A stretch of DNA of 28,467 nt from a virus, in IMG/VR virus record IMGVR_UViG_3300031772_004596, positions 1-28,467 of that record; one strand, written 5' to 3'. Positions 14,730 to 22,238 of this stretch are shown here, piece by piece. The notes below the pieces were generated by a model. That model was not told the DNA's origin and ran no database searches. It saw only the letters and a program-made list of their open reading frames with translations. The translations under genes were made by a program, and so were the position numbers. The first letter of the stretch is position 1; each line of letters begins with the position of its first letter.

Positions 14730-16184
14730 CTAGGTTTCCTCCGGCACTACGCAGAATCTGTTTTCAGGATCGACGGCAGCGAACCTATTTTCGTTCTCCA
14801 CAGGCCAAAATCTGTTCTCCGCGGCGACCTGCGCCAACCGGCCCGCCAGGATGAATATCCCGAGATTCGTGAGAGTCACCAGCCCGACCGCAGTCCCGGC
14901 TGCGACTGCCGCCAGCGAGAGAGAGATCAGCAGACCGATCGTGAGGGCAACGGTCGTAACCGCCGATGCGGATGCGGCGTCCCCGATACCGAGAGGCCGG
15001 AGTGCGGAGAGAAGGACTGAACTCACCTGGGATGACGACTCCACTCCCAGCGCCTCCAGCCGACGGATCGCCTGCATCAGGACGTTGCCTACTGCCGTGG
15101 CCATGGAGGCCGCAACCGGTGACAGTCCGCGGATCGCCTGCAACGCCACCGTACCGACCTGGGCACTCGAAGCCGCATCCGTTAGTGACGTCAGTTGACG
15201 GATCGCTGTGAGAATGACGGTCGCAATCTGGGTCATCATCACGGCATCGCTGATGCCGAGTTCGGCAATCTTGGTCATCAGGACCGCAGTGACTTCGCTA
15301 TCGCTCTGGACGGCCAGGGCGTTGATGTCGAGTACGCCGATAATGGATACCGCCGCCGTAAGGACGTGCGAAGCCAACATGACATCCGTCAGATCCAATG
15401 CGCGGATAACCGCGAGCGCAAGATCGGATACCGCAGTCGCCGATTCGACGTTGATCGGCTGCAGCGCGCCCGTAATGGTCAGAACGATTTCCGTGACGGC
15501 TGCGAGCGACTCCGCATTCTCGATCCCCAGTTCGCGGCAGACGCTCATCGCGAGCGCCGTTACCGCCGACTCCGAAGGAACATCCAACGGATCGATTTGG
15601 CGAATCGCGGTGATTGCGGCCTCAGTCACTGCCGAATCCGATGAAACGGTTTCGAATCCAATCCCCACGCCGAGAGTTAATGCCACTGCCAGGACAGAGG
15701 AATCGGCGACCACATCGCCAAAGACTAACGCGCGAATGACGGACATGGCCGCGGAAGCAACTGCGGAATCCGCAGCGGCGTCCTCTATCGCCAGCGCCCT
15801 GAGGACGGAGAGCGCGGCAGTCGCGACGGCACTGTCCGAGGAAACATCGCTCAGGGCCAACGCCCGGCGAATGGTCATGGCCAGGGCGGCAACCTGGCTC
15901 TCTGAAGTTACATTCCCAATCGCCAGGGACTGCAACAGATTGATAGCTTCCGTGGCCACTGAAGTATTCGCAACCACATTGCTCTCATTCAAGATGCGAA
16001 TCGCTTGGGCCACGACCGACGATATCGAGGATGCAGCAGCGGGATTGCCCATCGCGATCTCCCGGATCATAGACAAGGCTACGGCAGCCACCTGAGACGG
16101 CGATGATGCATTGTCAAAGGCGAGGTTGACCTCCGCCCCTCCCGTCGTCCAGAAAAATGGCAGTCTAGTCCCGCTCAGGTTCAT
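14730..16184 (-). CDS. 22-residue tandem repeat protein, probable virion accessory
   Basis: A 484-residue protein. The short N-terminus (SGTRLPFFWTTGGAEVNL) resembles starts of phage virion accessory proteins. Residues 22-422 are about 18 tandem copies of a 22-residue unit (a few of 23-24). The most regular copies contain SDSAVATAALSVLRAL preceded by a D-x-x-S turn. The unit has a likely helix with spaced Val/Ala/Leu and a closing Ile/Leu-Arg-x-Leu. A hydrophobic stretch follows (about 424-450). The end carries three ENRF motifs nine residues apart. No signal peptide is present. It may form an extended solenoid or a long amphipathic helix; fibre, linker or membrane-contact roles are possible. 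Confidence 0.82.
   Translation of the reverse strand: MNLSGTRLPFFWTTGGAEVNLAFDNASSPSQVAAVALSMIREIAMGNPAAASSISSVVAQAIRILNESNVVANTSVATEAINLLQSLAIGNVTSESQVAALAMTIRRALALSDVSSDSAVATAALSVLRALAIEDAAADSAVASAAMSVIRALVFGDVVADSSVLAVALTLGVGIGFETVSSDSAVTEAAITAIRQIDPLDVPSESAVTALAMSVCRELGIENAESLAAVTEIVLTITGALQPINVESATAVSDLALAVIRALDLTDVMLASHVLTAAVSIIGVLDINALAVQSDSEVTAVLMTKIAELGISDAVMMTQIATVILTAIRQLTSLTDAASSAQVGTVALQAIRGLSPVAASMATAVGNVLMQAIRRLEALGVESSSQVSSVLLSALRPLGIGDAASASAVTTVALTIGLLISLSLAAVAAGTAVGLVTLTNLGIFILAGRLAQVAAENRFWPVENENRFAAVDPENRFCVVPEET
14745..14819 (-). repeat. Three ENRF-xx-V motifs at the C-terminus of the repeat protein
   Basis: The motif ENRF-x-x-V occurs at residues 456, 465 and 474 of the 484-residue protein, exactly nine residues apart. 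The spacers end V-E-N, V-D-P and V-P-E. Short tandem P/A-E-N/D-R motifs are a recurring end in phage accessory proteins near tail genes, and may be a contact or trimerisation strip. This is distinct from the 22-residue array before it. Confidence 0.7.
14919..16121 (-). repeat. 18-copy array of degenerate 66-bp units coding a 22-residue repeat
   Basis: Residues 22-422 of the protein divide into 18 units of 22 residues with three single- or double-residue insertions (copies 13, 15 and 18). DNA copies are diverged, so the array is recognised at protein level. Copies 4-6 are the most alike, sharing D-x-x-S/A-x-S-A-V-A-x-x-A-x-S-V-x-R-A-L. Repeated 66-bp units may allow length variation by recombination. 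Confidence 0.8.
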
Positions 16185-16934
16185 CTATATCAGCCTCGGG
16201 TTGTCGGGAGTGCCGTAGGGATTGCGACACAACTCTATAGCCTCGGACCAAGATAAACATCTCTGCCAGCATTCATATAGTTCATATGTTCCAGGACACT
16301 TGTTTTCCTGGGCTCCCCTATAGCCACCTCCCACTGACATACGATCAGCTGTTACAGTAGCGGCGGAATACGTAAAGTTCGTAGCGTCTTGCTTCCCATC
16401 AATATATAGAGTTAGTTTACCAGCCCCATCATCCGACACAACAACAGAATGTCTTATATTATCAAACACATTTGATGTGCTTACTTCGTATCCTTGGTGA
16501 TCGCTCCCACTATTGTCCCTCACGAAAAACCAAGCTTTATTACCATTATCCCAGCCACAGGACATGCCACACATAGATGTGCCCTGACTAAGATGATATG
16601 CAAATCTATAGCTATAACTCGATCCCAAAAAGGAACCGATAAGATGAACCGAGAATGGCCCACCAGTTGCAAGAGTGATGGTAGGAGTAATACCTAGTGT
16701 ATATGCAACACTTGCATTATTACTGACAGAGTAACCATTGGGCTTCCACAATCCAGGAGTAATGAGATCAGAGCCTATTTTAGCACATAGGTCATGCGCT
16801 AATGGCCCTGCAAATTCTCTGAATAAGAAACAGGACATTAATCTTCTATTCAACGGATGCTCCCAATTTATCTTCACCCGTTCGCACGAGAGCGGCTTTC
16901 TCCAAGTTATTGCTGGTAGTACAGCAAGAGGCAT
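16185..16934 (-). CDS. LamG-like lectin/glucanase-fold protein
   Basis: A 249-residue protein with a LamG-type (concanavalin A-like) domain. It has GPFSVHLIGSFLGS in the first half, SVVVSDDGAGKLTLYIDGKQ (about 163-182, the typical x-L-Y-I-D-G-K strand), then DRMSVGGGYRG and YELYECWQRCLSWSEAIELC. The last part continues to the end NPYGTPDNPRLI. These strands and the end are typical of phage-encoded LamG proteins. An AGGAG ribosome binding site lies about 7 nt before the ATG, and one base separates it from the upstream stop. The coding sequence is clearly AT-richer than its neighbours (locally about 35-45% GC by eye), suggesting recent acquisition. Probably binds glycans on the virion surface. 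Confidence 0.8.
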   Translation of the reverse strand: MPLAVLPAITWRKPLSCERVKINWEHPLNRRLMSCFLFREFAGPLAHDLCAKIGSDLITPGLWKPNGYSVSNNASVAYTLGITPTITLATGGPFSVHLIGSFLGSSYSYRFAYHLSQGTSMCGMSCGWDNGNKAWFFVRDNSGSDHQGYEVSTSNVFDNIRHSVVVSDDGAGKLTLYIDGKQDATNFTYSAATVTADRMSVGGGYRGAQENKCPGTYELYECWQRCLSWSEAIELCRNPYGTPDNPRLI

Positions 16935-16935
16935 T

Positions 16936-17388
16936 CTATGCTCCTGGAATGTATGACTTCGGACGGCACCAAACTCCCCAACCTGTACTCAGAGTCTGCG
17001 CCGTCGTATTCTCAAGATAGAAATAGCAACTAGATGAAAGTGGTACATCAGGCAACGGAATATATCCGGTGGAATTCGTCGCCATGCTCTGCTGCAAAGG
17101 GAAACTGCCGACATAGAGCTGTTTGAATGCAGCTGAAGGGACAATTGAGTCTATGGTCCCTCCGAGCAGGTCCATATCGCATCGATAGACGTTAATCACC
17201 TGCCAGCCAGCAAGGGCCGAGCCAAATCCCGCGACGTATAGCACCAAGTCGCACAACGGCCAGTTGCCGTGATTGCCACTTGTCATGCTGGCATCTGGTG
17301 CACTGGCTAAGGCAACATTTGCAATCTGTGCCCCGTCGGTTTCCAGGGCGACTGAACTCATGTAGGTCCATTCTACTTCATTCGCCAT
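16936..17388 (-). CDS. Phage accessory virion-region protein, unknown function
   Basis: A 150-residue protein of a type common in siphovirus accessory regions. It starts MANEVEWTYMSSVALETDGAQ and has a middle segment VINVYRCDMDLLGGT. The end has YIPLPDVPLSSSCYFYLENT and TLSTGWGVWCRPKSYIPGA. The overall pattern is beta-rich, with no signal peptide, helix anchor or catalytic motif. An AAGGAG ribosome binding site lies 6 nt before the ATG, which is 11 nt inside the preceding GT gene. It is next to the LamG-like gene and may be a virion protein paired with it. Function unknown. Confidence 0.72.
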   Translation of the reverse strand: MANEVEWTYMSSVALETDGAQIANVALASAPDASMTSGNHGNWPLCDLVLYVAGFGSALAGWQVINVYRCDMDLLGGTIDSIVPSAAFKQLYVGSFPLQQSMATNSTGYIPLPDVPLSSSCYFYLENTTAQTLSTGWGVWCRPKSYIPGA

Positions 17389-18040
17389 CTTTCACTCCTT
17401 CAGGTTTCGGTACATCTTCCCACCGAAATGCCCAAGTTCCCATATGCCAGCAGAGTTTTGTCGCATCGTGATCGACGTGAATAGGGAATCCAGCCTCAAC
17501 TACCTTTCTGCAAAACGGTGCATCTTCCGTTGTGTAGTGGTCCGTGAGCATGTTGTAGCCGATAAGGAAGCGGGGCCGCTTGATTGCTTCAATTACCTTA
17601 CGCTCTATCAGGGCAAATCCAAATCCGGTGAAGTTGCATTCCTCAACGCCTGTTGACTCTGGCCCAGTCCAGACTCGAGTTTTGCCATCAAGAGACAATG
17701 CGGTGAAGTCCGGTTTCACTCTCTGCTTCATGCTGTAGTTCACGGCCACGTAGGGCAGTTTCCTCGATGCAAGCATATGAAGCACCTGAGGTTGAAAAGC
17801 CATATCGGCGTCGATAAAGCATAGATGGGTGCAGTCTGTGGCCAGGAATGCTTCTGCATGACGTTCTCGATTCGCACTTAGCACGCAGGAGTTCTCGGGA
17901 GTCAAGTAGCGCAACCCCTGACGCGGATCATCCTCATAGACTGGCCGCTGACTGAAATAGAGGATCAACTCTATCATCGAGACGCAGTACTCCATGCAGG
18001 GATGGCCGACATACGGAGTTGCGATGGCTACGGTGAACAT
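17378..18040 (-). CDS. Glycosyltransferase-like protein, GT-A fold (GT2-like)
   Basis: A 220-residue protein with GT-A glycosyltransferase marks. It has VAIATPYVGHP at the N-terminus, a loop with SANRERHAEAFLATDC (about 55-70), and the metal-binding segment LCFIDADMAFQP (about 73-84) with D-A-D. The acceptor-side TEDAPFCRKVVEAGFPIHVD lies near residue 190. Proteins of this type are often next to phage structural genes. It is separated from the main glycan cluster by a homing endonuclease and a structural-region gene, so it may add the first sugar to a virion protein (inference). Its ATG overlaps the upstream TAA by one base. Confidence 0.82.
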   Translation of the reverse strand: MFTVAIATPYVGHPCMEYCVSMIELILYFSQRPVYEDDPRQGLRYLTPENSCVLSANRERHAEAFLATDCTHLCFIDADMAFQPQVLHMLASRKLPYVAVNYSMKQRVKPDFTALSLDGKTRVWTGPESTGVEECNFTGFGFALIERKVIEAIKRPRFLIGYNMLTDHYTTEDAPFCRKVVEAGFPIHVDHDATKLCWHMGTWAFRWEDVPKPEGVKDGE

Positions 18041-18498
18041 TACGGTGTTGCCCTCAATGCCTGCGCGATGTCCATTGGAGAGACATTCGTGCCTACGCCA
18101 AATAGTTGCTCGGCCCGTGAACCAGAACGTGACGCCAGTGCTCGCAGTCGCACTTCGCTCTGGCTTCCATTGACGAGGAATCGCATCAGATTCGTCATCA
18201 CTCGTGTGTCAGAGCCGTTCTCTTTGAGTATGCGAATCTGCTGAAACTGCGTCAGGCTCTCCAGCCATGATCCCATGAGAATTGTCTGCGCATTGGCCGC
18301 CACGAAATCCTGAACGCTGATCGCCTCCAGAACTTCCAGCGGACTCACATCCGGGCGCGGCATGACGATTGCGGCCCGAGCAAGGTTCAGCATATCGGCG
18401 AGGCCCTGATCGTTTCCAATAGCGATCAGCGGCGCGTAGCCGTAGGCGTTCGGATCAACCAACAATTCTTGGCGTAAATTCTGGTAATTTATAGGCAT
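18040..18498 (-). CDS. Phage structural-region protein of unknown function
   Basis: A 152-residue helical protein of a type recurring near fiber-tail adaptor genes in siphoviruses. It has LRQELLVDPNAYGYAPLIAI near the start, LADMLNLARAAIVMPRPD, and SVQDFVAANAQTILMGSWLE (about 61-80). The C-terminal half has RALASRSGSRAEQLFGVGTN. The D-P-x-x-x-G-Y start and the later A-x-S-R-A-E-x-L-x-G/x-G segment fit that group. It has no signal peptide or membrane helix. AGGAG lies about 10 nt upstream. It is the first minus-strand gene after the plus-strand HNH gene, so its transcription must cross or restart at that insertion. Role unknown. Confidence 0.72.
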   Translation of the reverse strand: MPINYQNLRQELLVDPNAYGYAPLIAIGNDQGLADMLNLARAAIVMPRPDVSPLEVLEAISVQDFVAANAQTILMGSWLESLTQFQQIRILKENGSDTRVMTNLMRFLVNGSQSEVRLRALASRSGSRAEQLFGVGTNVSPMDIAQALRATP

Positions 18499-18501
18499 TT
18501 T

Positions 18502-19269
18502 ATGTTAAACTCCTATGTAATGAATACGAAAAAGCGTCCATTGTGCTCAATCATTGGTTGCTCCGCTTCCCATCTTGCGAGAGGCTATTGCAAAACTCAT
18601 TACTACCGCTGGAGAAGACGCGGAGACCCGAATGTGGTTTTGGTCCGTCATTGCCAAGAAATATGTAGGATCGATGGATGCGGACAGCCTGCCATTGCGC
18701 GAGATCTGTGTCCCCGGCATTACATGCGTTGGCGCACTCACGGCGATCCCACGATCGTTCTCCAGGGCCCTCAGGGTTCCGGATATTTGGACCCCATGGG
18801 ATACCGAATCATCCGCGTGGCTGGCAGGGGCCAACTTAAAGAACACAGGGCCGTGATGGAAAAGGCTATCGGCCGACCGCTGAATTCTTGCGAGCACGTT
18901 CACCACATAAACGGAAACCGATCGGACAATCGCCTTGAGAATCTCAGACTGATGCCAGCGGCGCACCATATTTCTCTGCACCACCGATTGCCAATCAACA
19001 CCGATGTTGAGAAATTGTGTCCTGGTTGTCAGAAGGTCTTGCCGAGAACCGCATTCAACGCAAATCCCGCTCGCTATGACAGAATCGCTCCCCATTGTCG
19101 AGAATGCAGAAACAAGGCCTATATTCCTCGGCCGAAAAGGTCTCCGAAAAGTTGCTGGTGCGGGAAACCATTCAAGGCAAAAGGAATGTGCGCCTATCAC
19201 TATCAACATTCACGCCTTCCAATAATCAGGCAGGCCAGACTTCGCAAGATCAGGAAGTCTCCAACATAA
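18502..19269 (+). CDS. Free-standing HNH homing endonuclease with Cys-rich DNA-binding repeats
   Basis: The only plus-strand gene, 255 residues. The HNH core lies at about 110-160, with EHVHHINGNRSDNRLENLRL (131-150) and the following HHISLHH. It contains the two His, the N-x-x-x-D-N and the trailing His residues expected for HNH_3-type nucleases. Two zinc-binding units precede it (C15-x4-C20-x9-C30-x2-H33 and C55-x4-C60-x9-C70-x2-H73). A treble-clef-like C173/C176/C199/C202 follows, then a third copy (C218-x-C220-x9-C230-x2-H233). No Shine-Dalgarno is obvious; a second ATG at 18520 is an alternative start. It is inserted between the GT9 gene and the next minus-strand gene and converges with the GT9 gene. 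Confidence 0.88.
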   Translation: MLNSYVMNTKKRPLCSIIGCSASHLARGYCKTHYYRWRRRGDPNVVLVRHCQEICRIDGCGQPAIARDLCPRHYMRWRTHGDPTIVLQGPQGSGYLDPMGYRIIRVAGRGQLKEHRAVMEKAIGRPLNSCEHVHHINGNRSDNRLENLRLMPAAHHISLHHRLPINTDVEKLCPGCQKVLPRTAFNANPARYDRIAPHCRECRNKAYIPRPKRSPKSCWCGKPFKAKGMCAYHYQHSRLPIIRQARLRKIRKSPT

Positions 19270-19297
19270 AACTCAGGTTCATGTCCACGCCAGCACA

Positions 19298-20125
19298 TCA
19301 GAGGAATTCCTCCGCCACTCTTATCACTGCCGCTCGATCAATCTCCAGGCATCGCCAATCTCTGCAAGCTGGCCATCTTGGCGTGCTCACGCATGGATGG
19401 CAGGGCACCGTCGCGGCCACCTTCCGCTTCTGGGGACCAATCGGATCCGCCTTGTATTCGCTCGTCGCCGTATAGACCATCACGACCGGGATTCCGAGAG
19501 ACGAAGCGAGGTGAACGACCCCTGAATCTCCGCCAACGATGACCCGGCACCCCGCAAGGGCATCGGGCAACTTCGATATATCCGGAGTCCAGACGAATTC
19601 ACCTGGTATGGACTCGCAATCGTCGCCGGGCAGGCCAAAGACCGCCACGCGCCGACCTTCCTTTAGGAAATGCGCCGCCACGTCCTTCAGCCCCGGCCAC
19701 CGCTTCCGGATCCAATACCCGCCTTTGCAGCCCGGGACGATGCCCACATCCCACCGCGGCGTCCGGTCGAGGTCGCGGCACCAGTCCGACACGTCCAGCC
19801 AGCCGCCCTGATATCCGATCGACTGTGCCATCCGCAGGTTGGACTCCCAGACCGGGTCATAGATATTCCGTAGGGCAAACCGCAGGAACCGTCCGCCTTT
19901 CCATGCCGGCGGAGCATATTCGCCCGCCATCAGTCGATTTCCGTTCAGGTTGCCGGGTCCTGCCACGGCCCGTTTGGCATAGACGCAGCGCTTCCAGAGA
20001 TCGACGGTCGGGAAGTCGGTCTGGACGTACAGTTCCACCTCTTGGCCGATCGTCGTTAGAGCTTTGATAGCCGGCAGCATAAAGCAACAATTGCCGAGGC
20101 CCGATGCCAGTCCGATGGTTAGCAT
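19298..20125 (-). CDS. GT9-like glycosyltransferase (ADP-heptose/LPS heptosyltransferase type)
   Basis: A 275-residue GT-B-type enzyme, shorter than usual GT9 proteins (about 330-350). The N-terminus LASGLGNCCFMLPAIKALTT corresponds to the G-x-G-D-x-x-x-x-x-P-x-L motif. The C-terminal donor-binding motif is IVGGDSGVVHLASSLGIPVV followed by MVYTATSEYKADPIGP, typical for heptosyltransferase-like enzymes. The end has paired cysteines (PCHPCVSTPRWPACRDWRC). It is the last gene of the main glycan cluster and overlaps the GT4 gene by 7 nt. It would transfer a sugar from a nucleotide donor to a growing glycan or protein; donor and acceptor cannot be told. Confidence 0.85.
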   Translation of the reverse strand: MLTIGLASGLGNCCFMLPAIKALTTIGQEVELYVQTDFPTVDLWKRCVYAKRAVAGPGNLNGNRLMAGEYAPPAWKGGRFLRFALRNIYDPVWESNLRMAQSIGYQGGWLDVSDWCRDLDRTPRWDVGIVPGCKGGYWIRKRWPGLKDVAAHFLKEGRRVAVFGLPGDDCESIPGEFVWTPDISKLPDALAGCRVIVGGDSGVVHLASSLGIPVVMVYTATSEYKADPIGPQKRKVAATVPCHPCVSTPRWPACRDWRCLEIDRAAVIRVAEEFL

Positions 20126-20952
20126 GGGATGCCGATTGCCTCACACCAGAGCGACCGCCAAGCCGCGAATGAATAGGAGGCATAGTAGGATGGCTTCCGC
20201 CGTCCGGCCTCCAATTTGCGCCTCACAGCATCGATCACAAGGGCGACATCATCGCGGTCCTGCCAGCGGATCATCTCGGCGTCATCGAATTCTCGGTAGT
20301 TTCCAGTGTCCGTGGACACGATCGGTAGCCCGGCCGCCTCGGCATCGCACACCGAATAGGAACCGCCCTCGGACAGCGACAGGCAGAGGTAAAGGCTGGC
20401 GGCGCCGTACTGCGCCCGCCGGCCGGATCCGTCCGTGAACTGAAGCGGCTTGAATTCCCAGTCAGGGCAGGCTGCGGCGAGCTTCTTCCAGGTCGAGTAG
20501 CCCTTGTTGTTGTCGCGCCAGTCGCCGATGATCTTCGGCTTGCCGTACTTCGGCAGCGGCTCGATCGGTTCCACCCAATGCGGGATCACCTTCGCCTCGT
20601 TGCCGAATTGCTCGGCGACCCAAGCGCTCGGCGCGACGAAGGTCCGGTTGGGCAATTCCAGCATCTTCCGCTGGAGTTCTACGACATGCTTTAGCCGTTC
20701 ACCGCGCCAGGCCGGGTCGCGGTCAAAATGGATGCGGGCACATCCGTGATGGCAGACCGTGGTGGGAATCTCGGCCGGAACCTCGCAGGAGAGGTGGTTG
20801 TCGGTGATCACGACATCGTCTGGCCCAAGACTGGGCAGCACGGTCAAGGACTTCAGATCCGGGAAGACCCGCCGCAGGGAGAAGTCAAAGCGACCCACGC
20901 CAGTCCAGGCACCCTGCTCGACTGTCTTGCTGACGTAGCTAATTATGGCCAT
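20119..20952 (-). CDS. GT4-like glycosyltransferase (GT-B)
   Basis: A 277-residue protein with the C-terminal donor-site motif of GT4 enzymes. LCLSLSEGGSYSVCDAEAAG (about 193-212) is followed by LPIVSTDTGNYREF, where E-x7-E-like spacing is partly kept (SEGG...CDAEA). N-terminal to it is PSAWVAEQFG (about 109-118), typical of the linker before the second Rossmann domain. The N-terminal domain is short, so the protein is compact, as often in phages. It overlaps the deacetylase-like gene by 14 nt and GT9 by 7 nt, which suggests a coupled operon. Donor sugar and acceptor unknown. Confidence 0.83.
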   Translation of the reverse strand: MAIISYVSKTVEQGAWTGVGRFDFSLRRVFPDLKSLTVLPSLGPDDVVITDNHLSCEVPAEIPTTVCHHGCARIHFDRDPAWRGERLKHVVELQRKMLELPNRTFVAPSAWVAEQFGNEAKVIPHWVEPIEPLPKYGKPKIIGDWRDNNKGYSTWKKLAAACPDWEFKPLQFTDGSGRRAQYGAASLYLCLSLSEGGSYSVCDAEAAGLPIVSTDTGNYREFDDAEMIRWQDRDDVALVIDAVRRKLEAGRRKPSYYASYSFAAWRSLWCEAIGIPC

Positions 20953-21637
20953 TGAGATATACCGCCGCCGGGATGATGTAAGGGCCGATCTCGTCGGCCA
21001 GCCACCGGATTCCCTCGAGGTTCTTATGGAGTCCCGCCTCCCAGGTAATATGCACGGTCAGAACCGCCTTGCCGGGCCAATCAAGTAAATCAGGGAGAAC
21101 CTCCCGTAGGGGAGGAATGTCGTCGCGCATCCAGCCCGTGACGGCCGCATAGGTCGGCTTCCAACTCGGGACGAAGATGATATTTTCGAGCGGATAGGGC
21201 TGCGGAGGCGTCGGCCAGTCGCTTGGATCCGTCCGGGTATGATGCCCGCCGCCCCAGAGATACCTGATTCCCTCATGCATGCAGGCAGTCCCGAGTCCGA
21301 ACTCGTACTGATTATTCGGCAGGACCATGTCCTCCCATGCCACTTCTGCGATTGCCCGCCTTGCCTCGCATATCCTTTCCCGGCATTGCTCCATGGTGAG
21401 GCCCCGGAATTCGACGGGCCCGTGATCGAATCCATGTATGGCTACCCTCATGCCTTCTGGTTTCGACTGCAGCCAGGCCAAGCCGTCGGCATCCACGCAT
21501 GACGGGATGACGGCGGCGAGATAAGGCAAGCCCTGAAGCAGCGCATGGCACCGCTGGGCGAGCTCCAGACCGTGGTCGATCTTGTCATCAGATGCTGGAT
21601 TCCAGCCGGCATCATCAAGTCTCAGCGCAAACAGCAA
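20939..21637 (-). CDS. Polysaccharide deacetylase-like (CE4/DUF2334-type) protein
   Basis: A 232-residue protein whose marks fit the NodB-homology fold. ALRLDDAGWNP at the start gives the first Asp pair. VAIHGFDHGPVEF (about 66-78) gives the metal-binding His-x-x-x-His. A late strand KAVLTVHITWEAG (about 198-210) gives a further His near the end. CE4 enzymes use a metal ion to remove acetyl groups from N-acetylated sugars. The start is an alternative TTG codon inside the preceding aminotransferase gene (23-nt overlap). In this cluster it could edit an amino sugar after or before transfer; catalysis is not proven by motifs alone. Confidence 0.72.
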   Translation of the reverse strand: MLFALRLDDAGWNPASDDKIDHGLELAQRCHALLQGLPYLAAVIPSCVDADGLAWLQSKPEGMRVAIHGFDHGPVEFRGLTMEQCRERICEARRAIAEVAWEDMVLPNNQYEFGLGTACMHEGIRYLWGGGHHTRTDPSDWPTPPQPYPLENIIFVPSWKPTYAAVTGWMRDDIPPLREVLPDLLDWPGKAVLTVHITWEAGLHKNLEGIRWLADEIGPYIIPAAVYLNGHN

Positions 21638-22238
21638 CTGATGCCCCCTTATAGACTTCTGACTTGCTCAGATCCGGATAATGCTGATCTTCAAAAGGCA
21701 GATCCGGCAGATCCAGGTGCTTCAGTGATGCGAAGAGCAGCAATCCCCGCGCCGCCTGCTCGGGCTGCATATATGCGTTGAAACCGAGTATGCTGAATTC
21801 CTTCTGCTGACTGAGATCGCACTCCTCGCGGCCATCGAAACGCGCCAGTCGGAGCCACCGGTCCGCCTCGGGATCATCCGTCAGGATCATGCCTCCCCGG
21901 CCGATTTTCAAATGCTTGCGACTATGGAAGGAAAGGCACAATAGTCCGCCCTTATACATCCCGGGCCGGAATCGCAGGGCCCCATCCCAGATCTCCCAGG
22001 GGAAGAGTTGATATACGCCAACCCATGAGAGGGTATGGAACCTAACCGATCCGCCCGCATGGATAATCGCGCAAGGCACTGATGGATAGGTGCGAGCCGG
22101 AATCTCGACTTCTTTGACCTGGCGATAGACGCAGCACAGGAATATCGCCGCCGAACAGCTTTCCACCGCCACCGCATAACGCGACCCGGCGTATTCAGCG
22201 ATCGCCTCCTCGAACTCCCTCACAACGCGATATGGCAT
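21615..22238 (-). CDS. Short DegT/DnrJ/EryC1/StrS-type aminotransferase
   Basis: A 207-residue protein of the PLP sugar aminotransferase fold, much shorter than the usual 360-400 residues. The N-terminal half is well kept: FEEAIAEYAGSRYAVAVESC (about 9-28), then VEIPARTYPSVPCAIIHAGG (about 44-63). The PLP-lysine segment is LSFHSRKHLKIGRGGMILTD, with Lys108. The second half of the family is absent, but short forms of this type occur in phages. DegT enzymes add an amino group to a 4-keto or 3-keto nucleotide sugar. Whether the short form is active, or has become a binding protein, is open. It overlaps the DUF6625-like gene by 19 nt. Confidence 0.8.
   Translation of the reverse strand: MPYRVVREFEEAIAEYAGSRYAVAVESCSAAIFLCCVYRQVKEVEIPARTYPSVPCAIIHAGGSVRFHTLSWVGVYQLFPWEIWDGALRFRPGMYKGGLLCLSFHSRKHLKIGRGGMILTDDPEADRWLRLARFDGREECDLSQQKEFSILGFNAYMQPEQAARGLLLFASLKHLDLPDLPFEDQHYPDLSKSEVYKGASVAVCAET

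Noticed and set aside
15208-16095. Plus-strand Ser/Ala-rich ORF opposite the 22-residue repeat gene
   Set aside because: Mirror of the repeat on the coding strand; no family pattern and wrong direction for the operon.
18547-19209. Long minus-strand ORF opposite the HNH gene
   Set aside because: Its product shows no family pattern, while the plus strand codes a convincing HNH core with ordered zinc motifs; it is a shadow frame.
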